From contig FN649736.1 of the NCBI GenBank assembly GCA_000310025.1, forward strand, positions 2,775,546 to 2,799,951: a stretch of 24,406 nt of DNA, in the 5' to 3' direction. This document shows positions 10,846-19,855 of this stretch, piece by piece; the first letter of the stretch is position 1; the number at the start of each line of letters is the position of its first letter. The DNA comes from Ectocarpus siliculosus. Its lineage: Eukaryota; Sar; Phaeophyceae; Ectocarpales; Ectocarpaceae. The translations under genes were made by a program, and so were the position numbers. The notes beneath the pieces are model-generated. The model had not been told where the DNA came from. It saw only the letters and a program-made list of their open reading frames with translations, and made no database searches.

Positions 10846-11328
10846 ATGACAAGCCCGGAAAAAGTACCCCTCTGTGAACCGGAACAACAAAAAAACGGCT
10901 ACAGTACCCTGTTGAAGATGCGTTATTCGATAGGGAGGGGTCGATACACAGAGCTTAGGCCTGGTCCTTTGCACAGCCCATTGCTCAACCCCTGCAGCCA
11001 CGGAAAGGAACACACGACACCACCCACTCGCACAGCAGTACTACAGATGGACGGCCAACAGATCCCCGAAGCCAAACGGGCCCGCAAGTCCGCGGAACAG
11101 AGCCACAGAGAGGCGTAGTGCGGCGAAACAACAGCTGATGAGCAACAGCAGGTGGGATTCGAGGAGGTTCCCTCGACAGGAACAGGCGTTACGTCGCGTG
11201 CGATGACCGCACGGCCTCGTGGTGCTACGAAAAAGGGCGAGGAGGACGCGCTCTTCGAACATCCCGAGGAGGTTGTGGGTGAAGAGCTCGGCTGCGGCTG
11301 CCAGTACAGACATGGAGCGCGCCGGTGA
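10846..11328 (+). pseudogene. Open frame split by an in-frame TAG, unknown protein
   Basis: An ATG ORF runs from 10846 to a TAG at 11116..11118 (90 residues). The same frame continues open for 69 codons to a TGA at 11326..11328. An inner ATG at 11047 begins MDGQQIPEAKRARKSAEQS, which has a basic, nuclear-localisation-like patch. After the TAG the frame includes EQQQVGFEEVPSTGTGV and EEDALFEHPEEVVGEELG, with the G-rich first codon positions typical of coding DNA. I do not recognise the family. A donor-like CG|GTGAGC at 11324/11325 could end an exon. The TAG may be a nonsense mutation, a readthrough site, or the boundary of an exon beginning after GCGTAG; that acceptor lacks a pyrimidine tract. 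A 90-codon ATG ORF lies opposite on the minus strand (11041..11313), which weakens the case. Confidence 0.3.
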
Positions 11329-13480
11329 GCGTTTACCCGTAGGATACGGGATATGCTGGTGCTGCAGTAGCATAGCAGCGCAGTATAGGATCGTTCTTGG
11401 AATACAGCAGGGTTGGAATGCAGTACTACAGTGTTTTGGTTGTCGACGGGCGAACAGGAGGTGAAATATAGGCAGGTGGGCCTACATTGACAGCCACGCT
11501 GATAAGATCATAACATGCGTTTGGTAACAGTAAAGACTGCTTTTCGTTTGGCAATAATAGTAAGACTTCTTTACTGCTGTATGTACAAAGACTTGTAGAC
11601 TTTGCATATCATGGAGTAGCCTATTACGATGGAGTCGACTATAATTACATGTAGTCTGGTGGCGGCCAGGTGATCCTGTAACAAGGATGAGCGTACTTGT
11701 TTCTCTCCAGGTATGGGTGATTTGCTTACGGCCGATTTGCTTTGGTTCCAGTACTAAGATGCCCTCCTTCAACACATACATTGACGTGCCTCAATATCGC
11801 CCCAGAGCGTCAGCATGTTCCAATATACGCTCCCACACACCCGGCACAAACGCGCACAAAACACAAAGCACAAAGTGATTATGTAGTCTACAGTAGGTTC
11901 CTCGCGTTTGCTTGCAACAGTTTACGTACCGTACGTCCACCAAGACTTACCACACCCTCTTTTGGTGGACTAAAACCCTGGCTTCAGCTCGACAAAGAAA
12001 AAACAACTTGACCCATTTAAGGTTCTCAAACACTTGGTGGTTCATGTGAAACGTCAGTCAAGGGAGCGTCGCAATCTGTTCCAACGAACTTCTTTGACAA
12101 CCTGGCAGCATAGATCTAGAGGAGGAGTGATGCCCACATGGACTCACGTGTTTTTCAACTCCCCGACCGGCACATACGTCGTGACGAAGACCGGCACGAA
12201 AGCCGCCCTAAAGGTTTTCGTTGCGAGTTGGTAACGATGACACCCAGCCAGAAAATTTACGTGCCATGCGCACGTGTAGGTCCTTGTGGTCGGGGCGAAC
12301 GGGTTAAGCCTGGAACTCCTAGCGAACAGATGGCTAGGGGTATGCAGTGGCGCCATGCAGTTGGTGGGGGCGGGGGATATGGGAACGTCTTTCTCACTGT
12401 CCGTTGCGGTTGATACAGCTGTACAGGGCAGCAAGACAGGGGTATAGTAAGGTTTTCCTCGATTTTATGTGCTGCTCTTTGGCGTCAAGCGGCCTCTACG
12501 TTGGTGGTGGCTAGTTTTCGTACATGTCATGCTCTCATACATCTCGTGTAGGAGGGAGTTGGGGTGGGAGGACTCTCTAGCGGCAAGCCTTGAAAGATAT
12601 TATGCCCTTGCTTGTTGAACGCCGTTTCGTAGCGAAGAAGCCCCGGCCATTCCAGAGGCGCAGGCGGCTTATGCTTAAAAAGACCCGTAATCCTTTCAAC
12701 GTGTACGCACGCGCCAGCACAGACAGTCGCTCTGTCTTCAATATTGCTCGGATATGGGTCATGTCGAAGAGAAATTGGATAGGGGTCGATGTAGATGAGA
12801 ATACATTCTTCACCAACCGACACTCACAAAGTAGTCGGGTGGGTGGGTGGGTTGGGCACGTTGCATTTTGGAGGACCCCCGAATAATCCGATGGGCAGCG
12901 ACTCCTTTCTTTCGGTCGATTCCCGAAGGGTCCCGGCGTAGCAACCATTGCTTTCGATCACGTGAAACACTTGCTACAGTAGTAGAAAAAGAACCTATTA
13001 CTTGGTACTAATTCTCGTTCCCAGGCTATTTTCCCGCTCATTCCGCGAACGTGGTCGAAAAGGAGGGTAGCAAAGTCCTTTAGGCGTATCCCCTTGCATG
13101 CTAGCCATGCCACGAAACTAGGACCATCAGGCATGCACCGACTCTGGTTGAGAGGCCCTAATAAGGCGTCGCCAAACTCGAATGAAATCCCAAAGTGCCC
13201 AAACGCACTACCCGCCAACAAGCAACCGAGGCAAAGTGGATTAGGGTCGTGTTCTCCTCGGCAAGGTGCTCTTTGTCATCGCTCAAGCCCGCCATCTGTA
13301 GTATGTGTGTTTTCTCACGCCTCTTGTCTACTATTATCGTGTTTGTTTCAATATTTCAATATCCATCACAACAAACGTTACTTCGCCGCCGCCGGCAGGA
13401 CCTTTCCTTGTGCCCATGTTCGACTGCTAGTACATCCTTCGCCGTCGGCCTGGTGCTCCAGATCCTACGCGGCACCACCG
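11329..13480. other. Long stretch without a supported gene
   Basis: Only weak ORFs are present. Plus 12602..12886 (94 codons from ATG) encodes a basic protein (KKPRPFQRRRRLMLKKTR near the N terminus) with no recognised domain. Minus 12958..13221 is an open frame containing FGHFGISFEFGDALLGPLNQ, unrecognised. At 12158..12211 both strands look coding: minus is bounded by an AG (CCTTTAG) and a consensus GTGAGT donor, while plus is part of a short ORF ending at 12234. None can be tied to a gene. No RNA gene or mobile element was identified. Confidence 0.45.
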
Positions 13481-13546
13481 GGTGTCGTTTGGCGAACCCG
13501 CGCCCGTCTCCGAGGGCGACAGTGGACGACCATCGCCAGGCTGGGC

Positions 13547-13785
13547 GTCCTCACACAAACCAGGCGAGGTCAAATATTATTATTGTCGATCGCAGCGCTC
13601 GAAAATTAGCAGCGTTCGAAAACAGTGCGGTTTGTTTATCAATTTTCCTTCAGTTTCCGAAAAGGCCTCCTCGTTCATTGTCATTTGCAGGTAGACCGTC
13701 CTCACACAAAACAGGAGAGAGAGAATTGTTATAAATCCAAGCGCTCGAAAATAGAAATAGTGCGGTCAGTTTATCAATTTATCGT
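13547..13785. repeat. Two diverged direct-repeat copies
   Basis: Copy 1 (about 13547..13645) and copy 2 (about 13697..13782) share the order CGTCCTCACACAAA, then GCGCTCGAAAAT, then AGTGCGGT and GTTTATCAATTT. They are separated by about 50 bases and differ by substitutions and small indels. This looks like an old local duplication or the edges of a degraded element. No coding content was recognised. Confidence 0.7.
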
Positions 13786-14539
13786 TTGGAACTGAAAATA
13801 AATGATGGTCTTTGATCTGAGTACGAACAGAGAGAACATTCCGCGTCTCTCTCTGAACGAAGAGGGCCGCAAACAGCCCTGTGGAGTCATCCTTGTCATA
13901 GATTCATTTTATTTTCTCCTGAAATCCGTTGAGATAGTCAGTCGTTGTCTCCACGAACGAATTATGCCCAGCAGGAGGTCGACAGGAAACCGACTCTCGT
14001 ATTGCGAACACCCAATCCCTCCAACATAACCGTAAATTCGTTCCCGGAGAACGGGCACGTAGTACCACGAAATTTGACCACATCCGAATCGCAGTAGAGA
14101 TACACACCGTGCACAACTCAATTTGTCCAATCGTGTTTTCAGCAAATCACTTTTAACGACTTCAAGCCAGTCGGGATTCCAGCCATCCAAGCGCATGATC
14201 GTCAGAAATACGTGGTTCAAGCCGGGCACAAGTATTGGAATTTGGGCTTAACGACGGCTTTTTTTTTGTTCACCCCCTCTGTCAAAAAACACTTTTTCGC
14301 CGTAAAACGCAATACCGCTTACCACCAAACAAGGACCGCCGTATGGCCTTGTCACCGAAATGTAACCGCCATATTCTGGTGGTGCCCAAGTCGTTGTCGC
14401 CTGAAAACGCGAAACCACCTATTGCCGAAAAATGATCGACGGATGCATGGCATTCCCGGCAAATACTACTCGGAGAAAAGGCATAAGAAGAGCAAAAAAA
14501 GCGACTCTCCGCAGACTACGGGTAGGTGAACGGTCCATG
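13786..14539. other. Stretch with weak ORFs on both strands
   Basis: The minus strand 13909..14229 is open for 106 codons (DGWNPDWLEVVKSDLLKTRL near its start). A second minus frame over about 14000..14130 reads GVYLYCDSDVVKFRGTTCPF and onward, and a third ends HNSFVETTTDYLNGFQEKIK at 13904. The plus strand has a 105-codon frame at 14212..14529. No family is recognised. The three adjacent minus frames could be remnants of one frameshifted gene, or chance in a moderately AT-rich stretch. Confidence 0.3.
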
Positions 14540-15037
14540 TGCGCCAATCATGTGTGGGGGGGGCGGGGAAGAGTGAGAGATCAAGAAGATTTGAGAGCCC
14601 GGAGAGATGTGAGGAGGGCAACTTAGCCGCGCGAAGGGGAACCGGAGGCAGGGAAGAGCATACTCTGCCGGTTGCACCACAGGACGAGAAGGTTCAGCCC
14701 CATGGAGCCTGGAGATCATCCCTTTCGACAGCAGGAGGCGTGAAAATACTGAGGATGGCACACCTTTTACTCCAGGACATCATCTGCAGACGGCATCGTA
14801 CGAAAACCTCCATCCGAATTGATCATGCTGAGGAACAAGAACCGACATTGTCTGCCTACTGGAACACAGAACGACTACCTGGAACGCAAGACGAGAAGCT
14901 TGTATACAAATCGTTGCAGGTCGCAGGAGGCGTGATGATGTTGAGGAAGGACAAATGACGCCATCTGCAAACTGCACCACAAGACAAGAAGCTTGGGAAA
15001 CGAATCTTTGCAGGTCGCAGGCGGCGTTAAAATATTG

Positions 15038-15577
15038 ATGGAGGAGATCTCAAGGACAGCGTCATCCGCAGACTACACCGCAGGACGAACGAAAAGCTTC
15101 ATCCGGCCGAGGACGAAAAACAATCGACATCGTCTGCCTACTGAACACAGAAGAAGGACTCCCTGGAACGCGGAACGCGAAGCTTGTGAATCAATCGTTG
15201 CAGGTCGCAGGCGGCGTGATGATGCTGAGGGAGGGTTGCAGGACATAATCTGCCTACTGGAACACAGAACCACTACCTGGAACGCAGACCAACTACCTGG
15301 AATGCACACCGATAACTACCTAGAACGCAGACTCACTACTGCTACCTGGAACGCATCACGACCACTACCTGGAAGGCCGACCCACAACTACCTGGAACGC
15401 AAATCGACCACTACCTGGAACACAAACCGACTACCTGGAGCGCAGAACGACCACTACCTGGAGCGCAGAATATCTACCACCTTGAACGCAGAACCACTAC
15501 CTGGAACACAGAACGACTACCTGGAACGCAAGACGAGAAGCTTGTATACAAATCGTTGCAGGTCGCAGGAGGCGTGA
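15038..15577 (+). CDS. Repeat-encoded ORF, copy A (179 codons), doubtful gene
   Basis: ATG at 15038 to TGA at 15575..15577. It starts MEEISRTASSADYTAGRTKS and then reads through array 1, giving alternating WNA, LPG and YLER blocks. It is nearly identical to the first part of the copy B ORF at 15680..16966. No domain, signal peptide or membrane segment is recognised. It may be only a by-product of a repeat that lacks stops in the plus frames. Confidence 0.2.
   Translation: MEEISRTASSADYTAGRTKSFIRPRTKNNRHRLPTEHRRRTPWNAEREACESIVAGRRRRDDAEGGLQDIICLLEHRTTTWNADQLPGMHTDNYLERRLTTATWNASRPLPGRPTHNYLERKSTTTWNTNRLPGAQNDHYLERRISTTLNAEPLPGTQNDYLERKTRSLYTNRCRSQEA
15256..15531 (+). repeat. Tandem array 1 of the CTACCTGGAACGCAG unit
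   Basis: About 12 units. Measured between successive GAACGC anchors, the lengths are 20,20,23,26,23,23,23,20,23,23,20,20. Every length is 2 modulo 3. The core is well conserved; the variable part is the 3' end of the unit, which grows by 3-base steps (CCA, GACCA, ACTACTG and similar). Confidence 0.9.
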
Positions 15578-15679
15578 TGATGTTGAGGAAGGACAAATTA
15601 CGCCATCTGCAAACTGCACCACAAGACAAGAAGCTTGGAAAGCGAATCTTTGCAGGTCGCAGGCGGCGTTAAAATATTG

Positions 15680-16966
15680 ATGAAGGAGATCTCAAGGACA
15701 GCGTCATCCGCAGACTACACCGCAGGACGAACGAAAAGCTTCATCCGGCCGAGGACGAAAAACAATCGACATCGTCTGCCTACTGAACACAGAAGAAGGA
15801 CTCCCTGGAACGCGGAACGCGAAGCTTGTGAATCAATCGTTGCAGGTCGCAGGCGGCGTGATGATGCTGAGGAAGGGTTGCAGGACATAATCTGCCTACT
15901 GGAACACAGAACCACTACCTGGAACGCAGACCAACTACCTGGAATGCACACCGATAACTACCTAGAACGCAGACCCACTACTGCTACCTGGAACGCATCA
16001 CGACCACTACCTGGAACGCAAATCGACCACTACGTGGAGCGCAGATCCACTACCACTACCTGGAACACAAACCGACTACCTGGAGCGCAGAACGACCACT
16101 ACCTGGAACGCAGAACATCTACCAGCTTGAACGCAGAACCACTACCTGGAACGCAGACCGACTACCTGGAACGCAGAACATCTATTACCTGGAACGCAGT
16201 ACGACTACCGACTGCCTGGAACGCAAACCGACTACTACCTGGAACGCAGACCCAGTACCTGAAACGCTGCACGAATACTATCTGGAACGCAGTACGACTA
16301 CCTGGAACGCAAGACGAGAAGCTTGTAAATATATTGTTGCAGGTCGCAGGAGGCGTGATGATGTTGAGGAAGGGAAAGAACGTCATCTGCAAACCGTACC
16401 ACAAGACAAGAAGCTTGGGAAGCGAATCTTTGCAGGTCGCAGGGGGTGCAATAAAGGTGATACATGAAGACCTTAAGAACAGCATCTGCAGACCGCAAGA
16501 CGAACGACATGCTTCATCCGGAATCATGAGGACAAAGAATCGACACCGTCTGCCTACTGGAGCCCAGAACCACTCCCTGGAACACGGACCGCGAAACTAT
16601 ATACCAATCGTTGCAGGTCGCAGGTGGCGTGATGATGTTGAGCAAGGGACGAGTACGTCATCTGCAAACTACATCATCACAAGACAAGAAGCTTGGGAAG
16701 CGAATCTTTGCAGGTTGCAGGGGCGTAATATCGTCGAGGAAGGAAGCCTTAAGGACACCATCTATCTGCAGACTACACCGCAGAGCGAACGAAAAGTTCC
16801 ATCTGGCATCACGAGCAAAACAAGTCGACATTGTCCGCCTACCGGAACACAGAATCACTACCTGGAACGCAAACGACTACATACCTGGAACGCAGAACGA
16901 CTAAATACCTGGAACACAATGCGAGGAGCGTGGGAGATAAAACGTTGCAGGTCGCAGGAGGCTTGA
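15680..16966 (+). CDS. Repeat-encoded ORF, copy B (428 codons), doubtful gene
   Basis: ATG at 15680 to the stop ending at 16966; the frame is open further upstream to a TGA near 15587. This is the longest open frame in the window. It is basic and hydrophilic. Residues 1-75 are the duplicated leader (MKEISRTASSADYTAGRTKS and onward), then array 2 translated as cycling TTWNA / LPGTQ / YLERR blocks, then further core elements translated as SLQVAGG and IVAGRR. No known family is recognised. A coding role is supported only by the open frame and by 3-base indel steps in the arrays; several minus-strand frames are open too. Confidence 0.25.
   Translation: MKEISRTASSADYTAGRTKSFIRPRTKNNRHRLPTEHRRRTPWNAEREACESIVAGRRRRDDAEEGLQDIICLLEHRTTTWNADQLPGMHTDNYLERRPTTATWNASRPLPGTQIDHYVERRSTTTTWNTNRLPGAQNDHYLERRTSTSLNAEPLPGTQTDYLERRTSITWNAVRLPTAWNANRLLPGTQTQYLKRCTNTIWNAVRLPGTQDEKLVNILLQVAGGVMMLRKGKNVICKPYHKTRSLGSESLQVAGGAIKVIHEDLKNSICRPQDERHASSGIMRTKNRHRLPTGAQNHSLEHGPRNYIPIVAGRRWRDDVEQGTSTSSANYIITRQEAWEANLCRLQGRNIVEEGSLKDTIYLQTTPQSERKVPSGITSKTSRHCPPTGTQNHYLERKRLHTWNAERLNTWNTMRGAWEIKRCRSQEA
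15898..16315 (+). repeat. Tandem array 2 of the CTACCTGGAACGCAG unit
   Basis: About 18 units with anchor-to-anchor lengths of 20, 23 or 26, plus one of 27 near 16192..16218 that contains a partial extra unit. It is the expanded counterpart of array 1. Short relics of the same unit occur at about 14853..14888 and 16853..16918. Confidence 0.9.
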
Positions 16967-17040
16967 TGGTGTGGAGGCAGGGAAAGGACGGTATCTGCCG
17001 ACTGCACCAAAGGAGGATACGCGTCAACCCCCCGGAGCCG

Positions 17041-18540
17041 GGGTATCATTCCGTGCGACTGGCGTCTCACTCTCAGCGCGCGCGGCGCTACCCCCCCAGT
17101 GTGCCTGTGTCCGACGGAATCACCCGGCTTGGATTGTTGTTGTGCTGTTGTTGCTGTTGGCTTTACATTAGACACCGTAACGACCCGTTCTCATCCCAGT
17201 ACTTCCGGTCACGCGGATGATCTCTTCCGTGTGCTCACTGACCACCTAGACTGTTGTACCCAAAAACAATTACGGGACTTCCGAAAAGTAGAGGGACACA
17301 CGGAAAACAGAAAAATGTCCTGCAAAAGTGAAACAAATGTGCAGAACATCCCCCCAACCAGACAACAATCCAACGTCGCTGGCGACATATATATCCGGCA
17401 ATGGAGATGGTGTATACGCACGCATTTTGATCCCACCACTCTCGCTCGGCACGCAATGCCAACTACACACATGCATCGGCCTGGTAAACACAATGAGAGA
17501 TCACACAAGGACGACCAAGGAAACAACATAATAAATCGAAACCAACCAGTAATAATTCCTTGTGCCGGGCACACAAGACGACGTTCGTTAGGTATATAGT
17601 CTAAGAAAGACGGGCTGGGTCAATCTTCTGAAAACTACAAACTTCTGATAGGGAAATGTCTCTGGCGACTGCAATAAAAAACGCAAATTTACGAGGACGG
17701 GGAGCTTCGCTCAGCCCCGTCAAGTCTGGGGTGGTCGCGTTTCGCAGGAGGCACGGATGTTGGACGCGTGCGTGGTGTGGCGTCTCACTTTCAGCTCGTA
17801 CAGCGCCCTCACCCCTCATTGTGTGTTTGTTTGTGTTTGATGCATCTGTTCCCGTTCTTCATATATATATTCTATGGAGCCGCCTCGTGCTACTATTTCT
17901 GGGTCGCTGAATGCATGTCTGTAACGTGCGTTCAGTGACCCTCGCTTCTCTCCGCCCGTCTTCTTTGCCGCCGTTCGCTTTCACTTGCTTGCTGCGGCCA
18001 GGAAGAAAAGTTAGGGGATACGGAAGGAAGATGCTTCTTCCGCGTCCGCCCGGGGTTTCAGTTCGCCGAACTAAGAAAACGGAAAATCTCTTCGGGCGAG
18101 GGCAGGGTGCACGAAGAGATACCCCACTCCTCCCAACTGAAGGTACACACCATCGAGAGGGCAGGGGACGGGGGGTTTCTGAAACCAAGTGACACATGGA
18201 GATCCCAAATGATGATGTTTTCTGAACTTTGCTCCCAAGACTGCTGCAGCACCACCACCATTGATTTGGTTTCCTCTTCGACCTGTCTGTCCTCTCTAAT
18301 TGGTAGGTATCGTTTGCACTTCTTTCCCTGCACCTATAAAGGGGTTTTGTATGTACATCGCAACATGTGTCTGCTTCAAGATGTATGCACCAAGAGAGTC
18401 TTTTCGTGTGGCTCTTTCGCGGAGCAGTTTGTTGGAGATTACCAAGATTCCAGTTCTTTTTTCGTTTGACGACAAGCAGAATGGAACCGAGAGTAGCCAC
18501 CCGAGCAAATTAACATTGAAGAAGAATATTTCGTTTTTCC
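17041..18540. other. Sparse stretch with one diverged repeat pair
   Basis: GGCGTCTCACTCTCAGC at about 17063 and GGCGTCTCACTTTCAGC at about 17779 begin a pair of similar stretches of roughly 45-50 bases, each ending in a GTGTG-rich tail. ORFs here (plus 17656..17910, plus 17314..17599, minus 17859..18500) show no recognised motif. CCTATAAAGG at about 18334 resembles a TATA element but has no clear gene downstream. No RNA gene was seen. Confidence 0.4.
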
Positions 18541-18545
18541 CTCCG

Positions 18546-18711
18546 TGCCCCAAGTGCCCACAATAACCGGGGCTCCCACCCCCTGTGCAAGTCTGTCCAA
18601 GTTGCAAGTGCTTCACGGCCTACGGTATCCCAACCCAGGTACGCAAACGCGTTCGGTCGTGCCACGGCCATGTTCCGCATAACAGAAGTGCTGGACGACC
18701 TGTTCCCATAA
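18546..18711 (+). pseudogene. Coding-like fragment with CPKC and CPSC pairs, stop-interrupted
   Basis: One plus frame reads CPKCPQ, a TAA at 18564..18566, then VCPSCKCFTAYGIPTQ up to CAG|GTACGC at 18638/18639. Two CxxC pairs spaced like this resemble a zinc ribbon, but the stop lies between them. After the CAG, a different frame from 18640 reads YANAFGRATAMFRITEVLDD and ends at TAA 18709..18711, which could be a terminal exon. No family is assigned. This may be a decayed gene or chance. Confidence 0.2.
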
Positions 18712-18854
18712 ACTACGGAAGACACGCCCCCTGAAATCGTCCGAATGGCCTCAATATGATGTCAACTCGCAAAGAGGTGTCCCAACCTGCCGACCTTTGA
18801 GCGGAAATACAGCTACCGCGGTTTCCAGGAGCAACGGGGCCGAAACGGATATTT

Positions 18855-19133
18855 CTAGCCCAGCTTCACTTCACGCGTGCTTCCACTAGAACGCAGGATG
18901 AAGCGGTGGTCGTAAAGTTGTGACGCGGACTTTGGGATACTCTTCAAGTTAATACCCACCGAACCAACCCAGCCCAAGTTGTTGTTGTCGTGTAGCACCC
19001 ACGCTTCAAGGTGGAGTGACGGGGGGCCGAACGGTGGAGACGCCTGGAGCCGACACCCGCCCGGAATGCCCATGTTCCCTTTTGTTGTACCCTGTTTCCT
19101 TGTGTCTTTGGGGCGTCCACGTTGCGCCTTCAT
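18855..19133 (-). CDS. Hypothetical 92-residue ORF or terminal exon
   Basis: ATG at 19133 to TAG at 18855. The 3' half (LHLEAWVLHDNNNLGWVGSV, then LYDHRFILRSSGSTREVKLG) uses C/G-ending codons typical of real exons in this window. The 5' half is basic and less convincing, and AG sites in it (for example before the codons for ASPPFG) could be a splice acceptor. I do not recognise the family. It may be the last exon of a minus-strand gene whose upstream exons are unrecognised. Confidence 0.3.
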   Translation of the reverse strand: MKAQRGRPKDTRKQGTTKGNMGIPGGCRLQASPPFGPPSLHLEAWVLHDNNNLGWVGSVGINLKSIPKSASQLYDHRFILRSSGSTREVKLG

Positions 19134-19520
19134 TTTTGGATGTTTTCGTTCCTGGTGTCGCTCTTATCGAGCCGCACTTGGTAGCCCGAAATCCTTGTTT
19201 TACCGCGAAGAGCTGAATGCAGTTTTCTTCACCGTAATGTTTCAACATTCTTCGCGTGCACCATATGTATCGAATCCCCGAGATCGCCGTGCAATGGTGG
19301 GTTTGAGTTAGAACGATTGTTTGTTCTGTTCGTGAATCTGGGTTGTGTATTGTTGTGTATTTCCGTGGACACCCACGAGTTCATCATGGCTACTACTACC
19401 CCCGGGCCCACCCTGTTTCGCGTCTTCTACCCCTAATTGAACCTATGGACAGGCTGTCACACCTTAACTCCTCCCCCCCGGAGCACCACATCGAATTGAT
19501 GGGAGATGTTTCCGCTCTAG

Positions 19521-19829
19521 GCCATCGAGACAGCTGAGGCCACTCGAACCCGTCGCTCACTCGGACGTCTCTCCCGTCTAATATACCCTCAGTGGACTCT
19601 ACAGCGATTCGATCACCCTTTTGCCTCGTGGAGTACCCGCATTGCGAATTCTGCTGCTTTGGAGAATTTCGGTAATCAGCCAGGAAGAGGCTACTTTCCC
19701 AACACGTGAACGTCTCGGATCCCTCGTTCTCGTCGACAGACCGACATCATCATCGACTTCTCCGGAAGGTACAACTTCTACATGGCGTATGGACCAGCTA
19801 CAGCTACAAGAACGAAGATCCAACCCTAG
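19521..19829 (+). pseudogene. Coding-like tract split by TGA, unknown protein
   Basis: One plus frame is open for 62 codons (LIYPQWTLQRFDHPFASW, then GNQPGRGYFPNT) to a TGA at 19707..19709, then for 39 codons (TDIIIDFSGRYNFYMAYGP) to a TAG at 19827..19829. CAG|ACCGAC near 19734 would be a fair acceptor for the second part. In another frame the same DNA reads FCLVEYPHCEFCCFGEFR up to a donor-like CG|GTAATC at 19671/19672. The correct structure cannot be settled by eye. No family is recognised. Confidence 0.25.
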
Positions 19830-19855
19830 CGCGAATTTTTCAAGTCTTTACTTAG

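Larger units (their letters stand above)
14911..16332 (+). repeat. Recent tandem segmental duplication
   Basis: Copy A is about 14911..15552 (642 bp) and copy B about 15553..16332 (780 bp). Over the first roughly 330 bases they differ at only a handful of sites, such as TGA/TTA at 14955/15597, GGAAAC/GAAAGC, GGAG/GAAG and GGGAGG/GGAAGG. Most of the length difference is in the tandem array, about 12 units in A against about 18 in B. High identity implies recent duplication or gene conversion. Confidence 0.88.
14540..17040 (+). repeat. Composite repeat block of TTGCAGGTCGCAGG elements and tandem arrays
   Basis: The block is built from about a dozen diverged copies of an element whose core is TTGCAGGTCGCAGG followed by MGGCGTGATGATG or GGCGTTAAAATATTG. 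Core starts are near 14914, 15006, 15199, 15556, 15650, 15840, 16337, 16431, 16611, 16709 and 16944, with a weaker one at 14728. Flanking pieces also recur: ACAAGACAAGAAGCTTGG, CATCTGCAAACTGCACCACA, and GACTACACCGCAGGACGAAC. Two tandem arrays of a CTACCTGGAACGCAG unit are embedded. No terminal inverted repeats, LTR boundaries, or transposase/reverse transcriptase motifs were seen, so it is left unclassified. It may be a satellite-like repeat or a repetitive coding locus. Confidence 0.85.

Noticed and set aside
12144-12434. Small minus exon AAFVPVFVTTYVPVGELKN between an AG and a GTGAGT
   Set aside because: The same DNA is equally coding-like on the plus strand, and no partner exons were found, so strand and reality cannot be decided.
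15073-16527. Several minus-strand ORFs in the repeat block
   Set aside because: The reverse complement of the repeat unit is also open in some frames, so these are shadows of the repeat composition.
14540-17040. CRISPR-like array
   Set aside because: Unit lengths vary, spacers are not unique, and the context is an intron-rich eukaryotic genome.
17859-18500. 213-codon minus ORF
   Set aside because: It has no ATG-proximal or domain support, is rich in Arg, Ser and Pro, and overlaps competing plus frames; likely chance.
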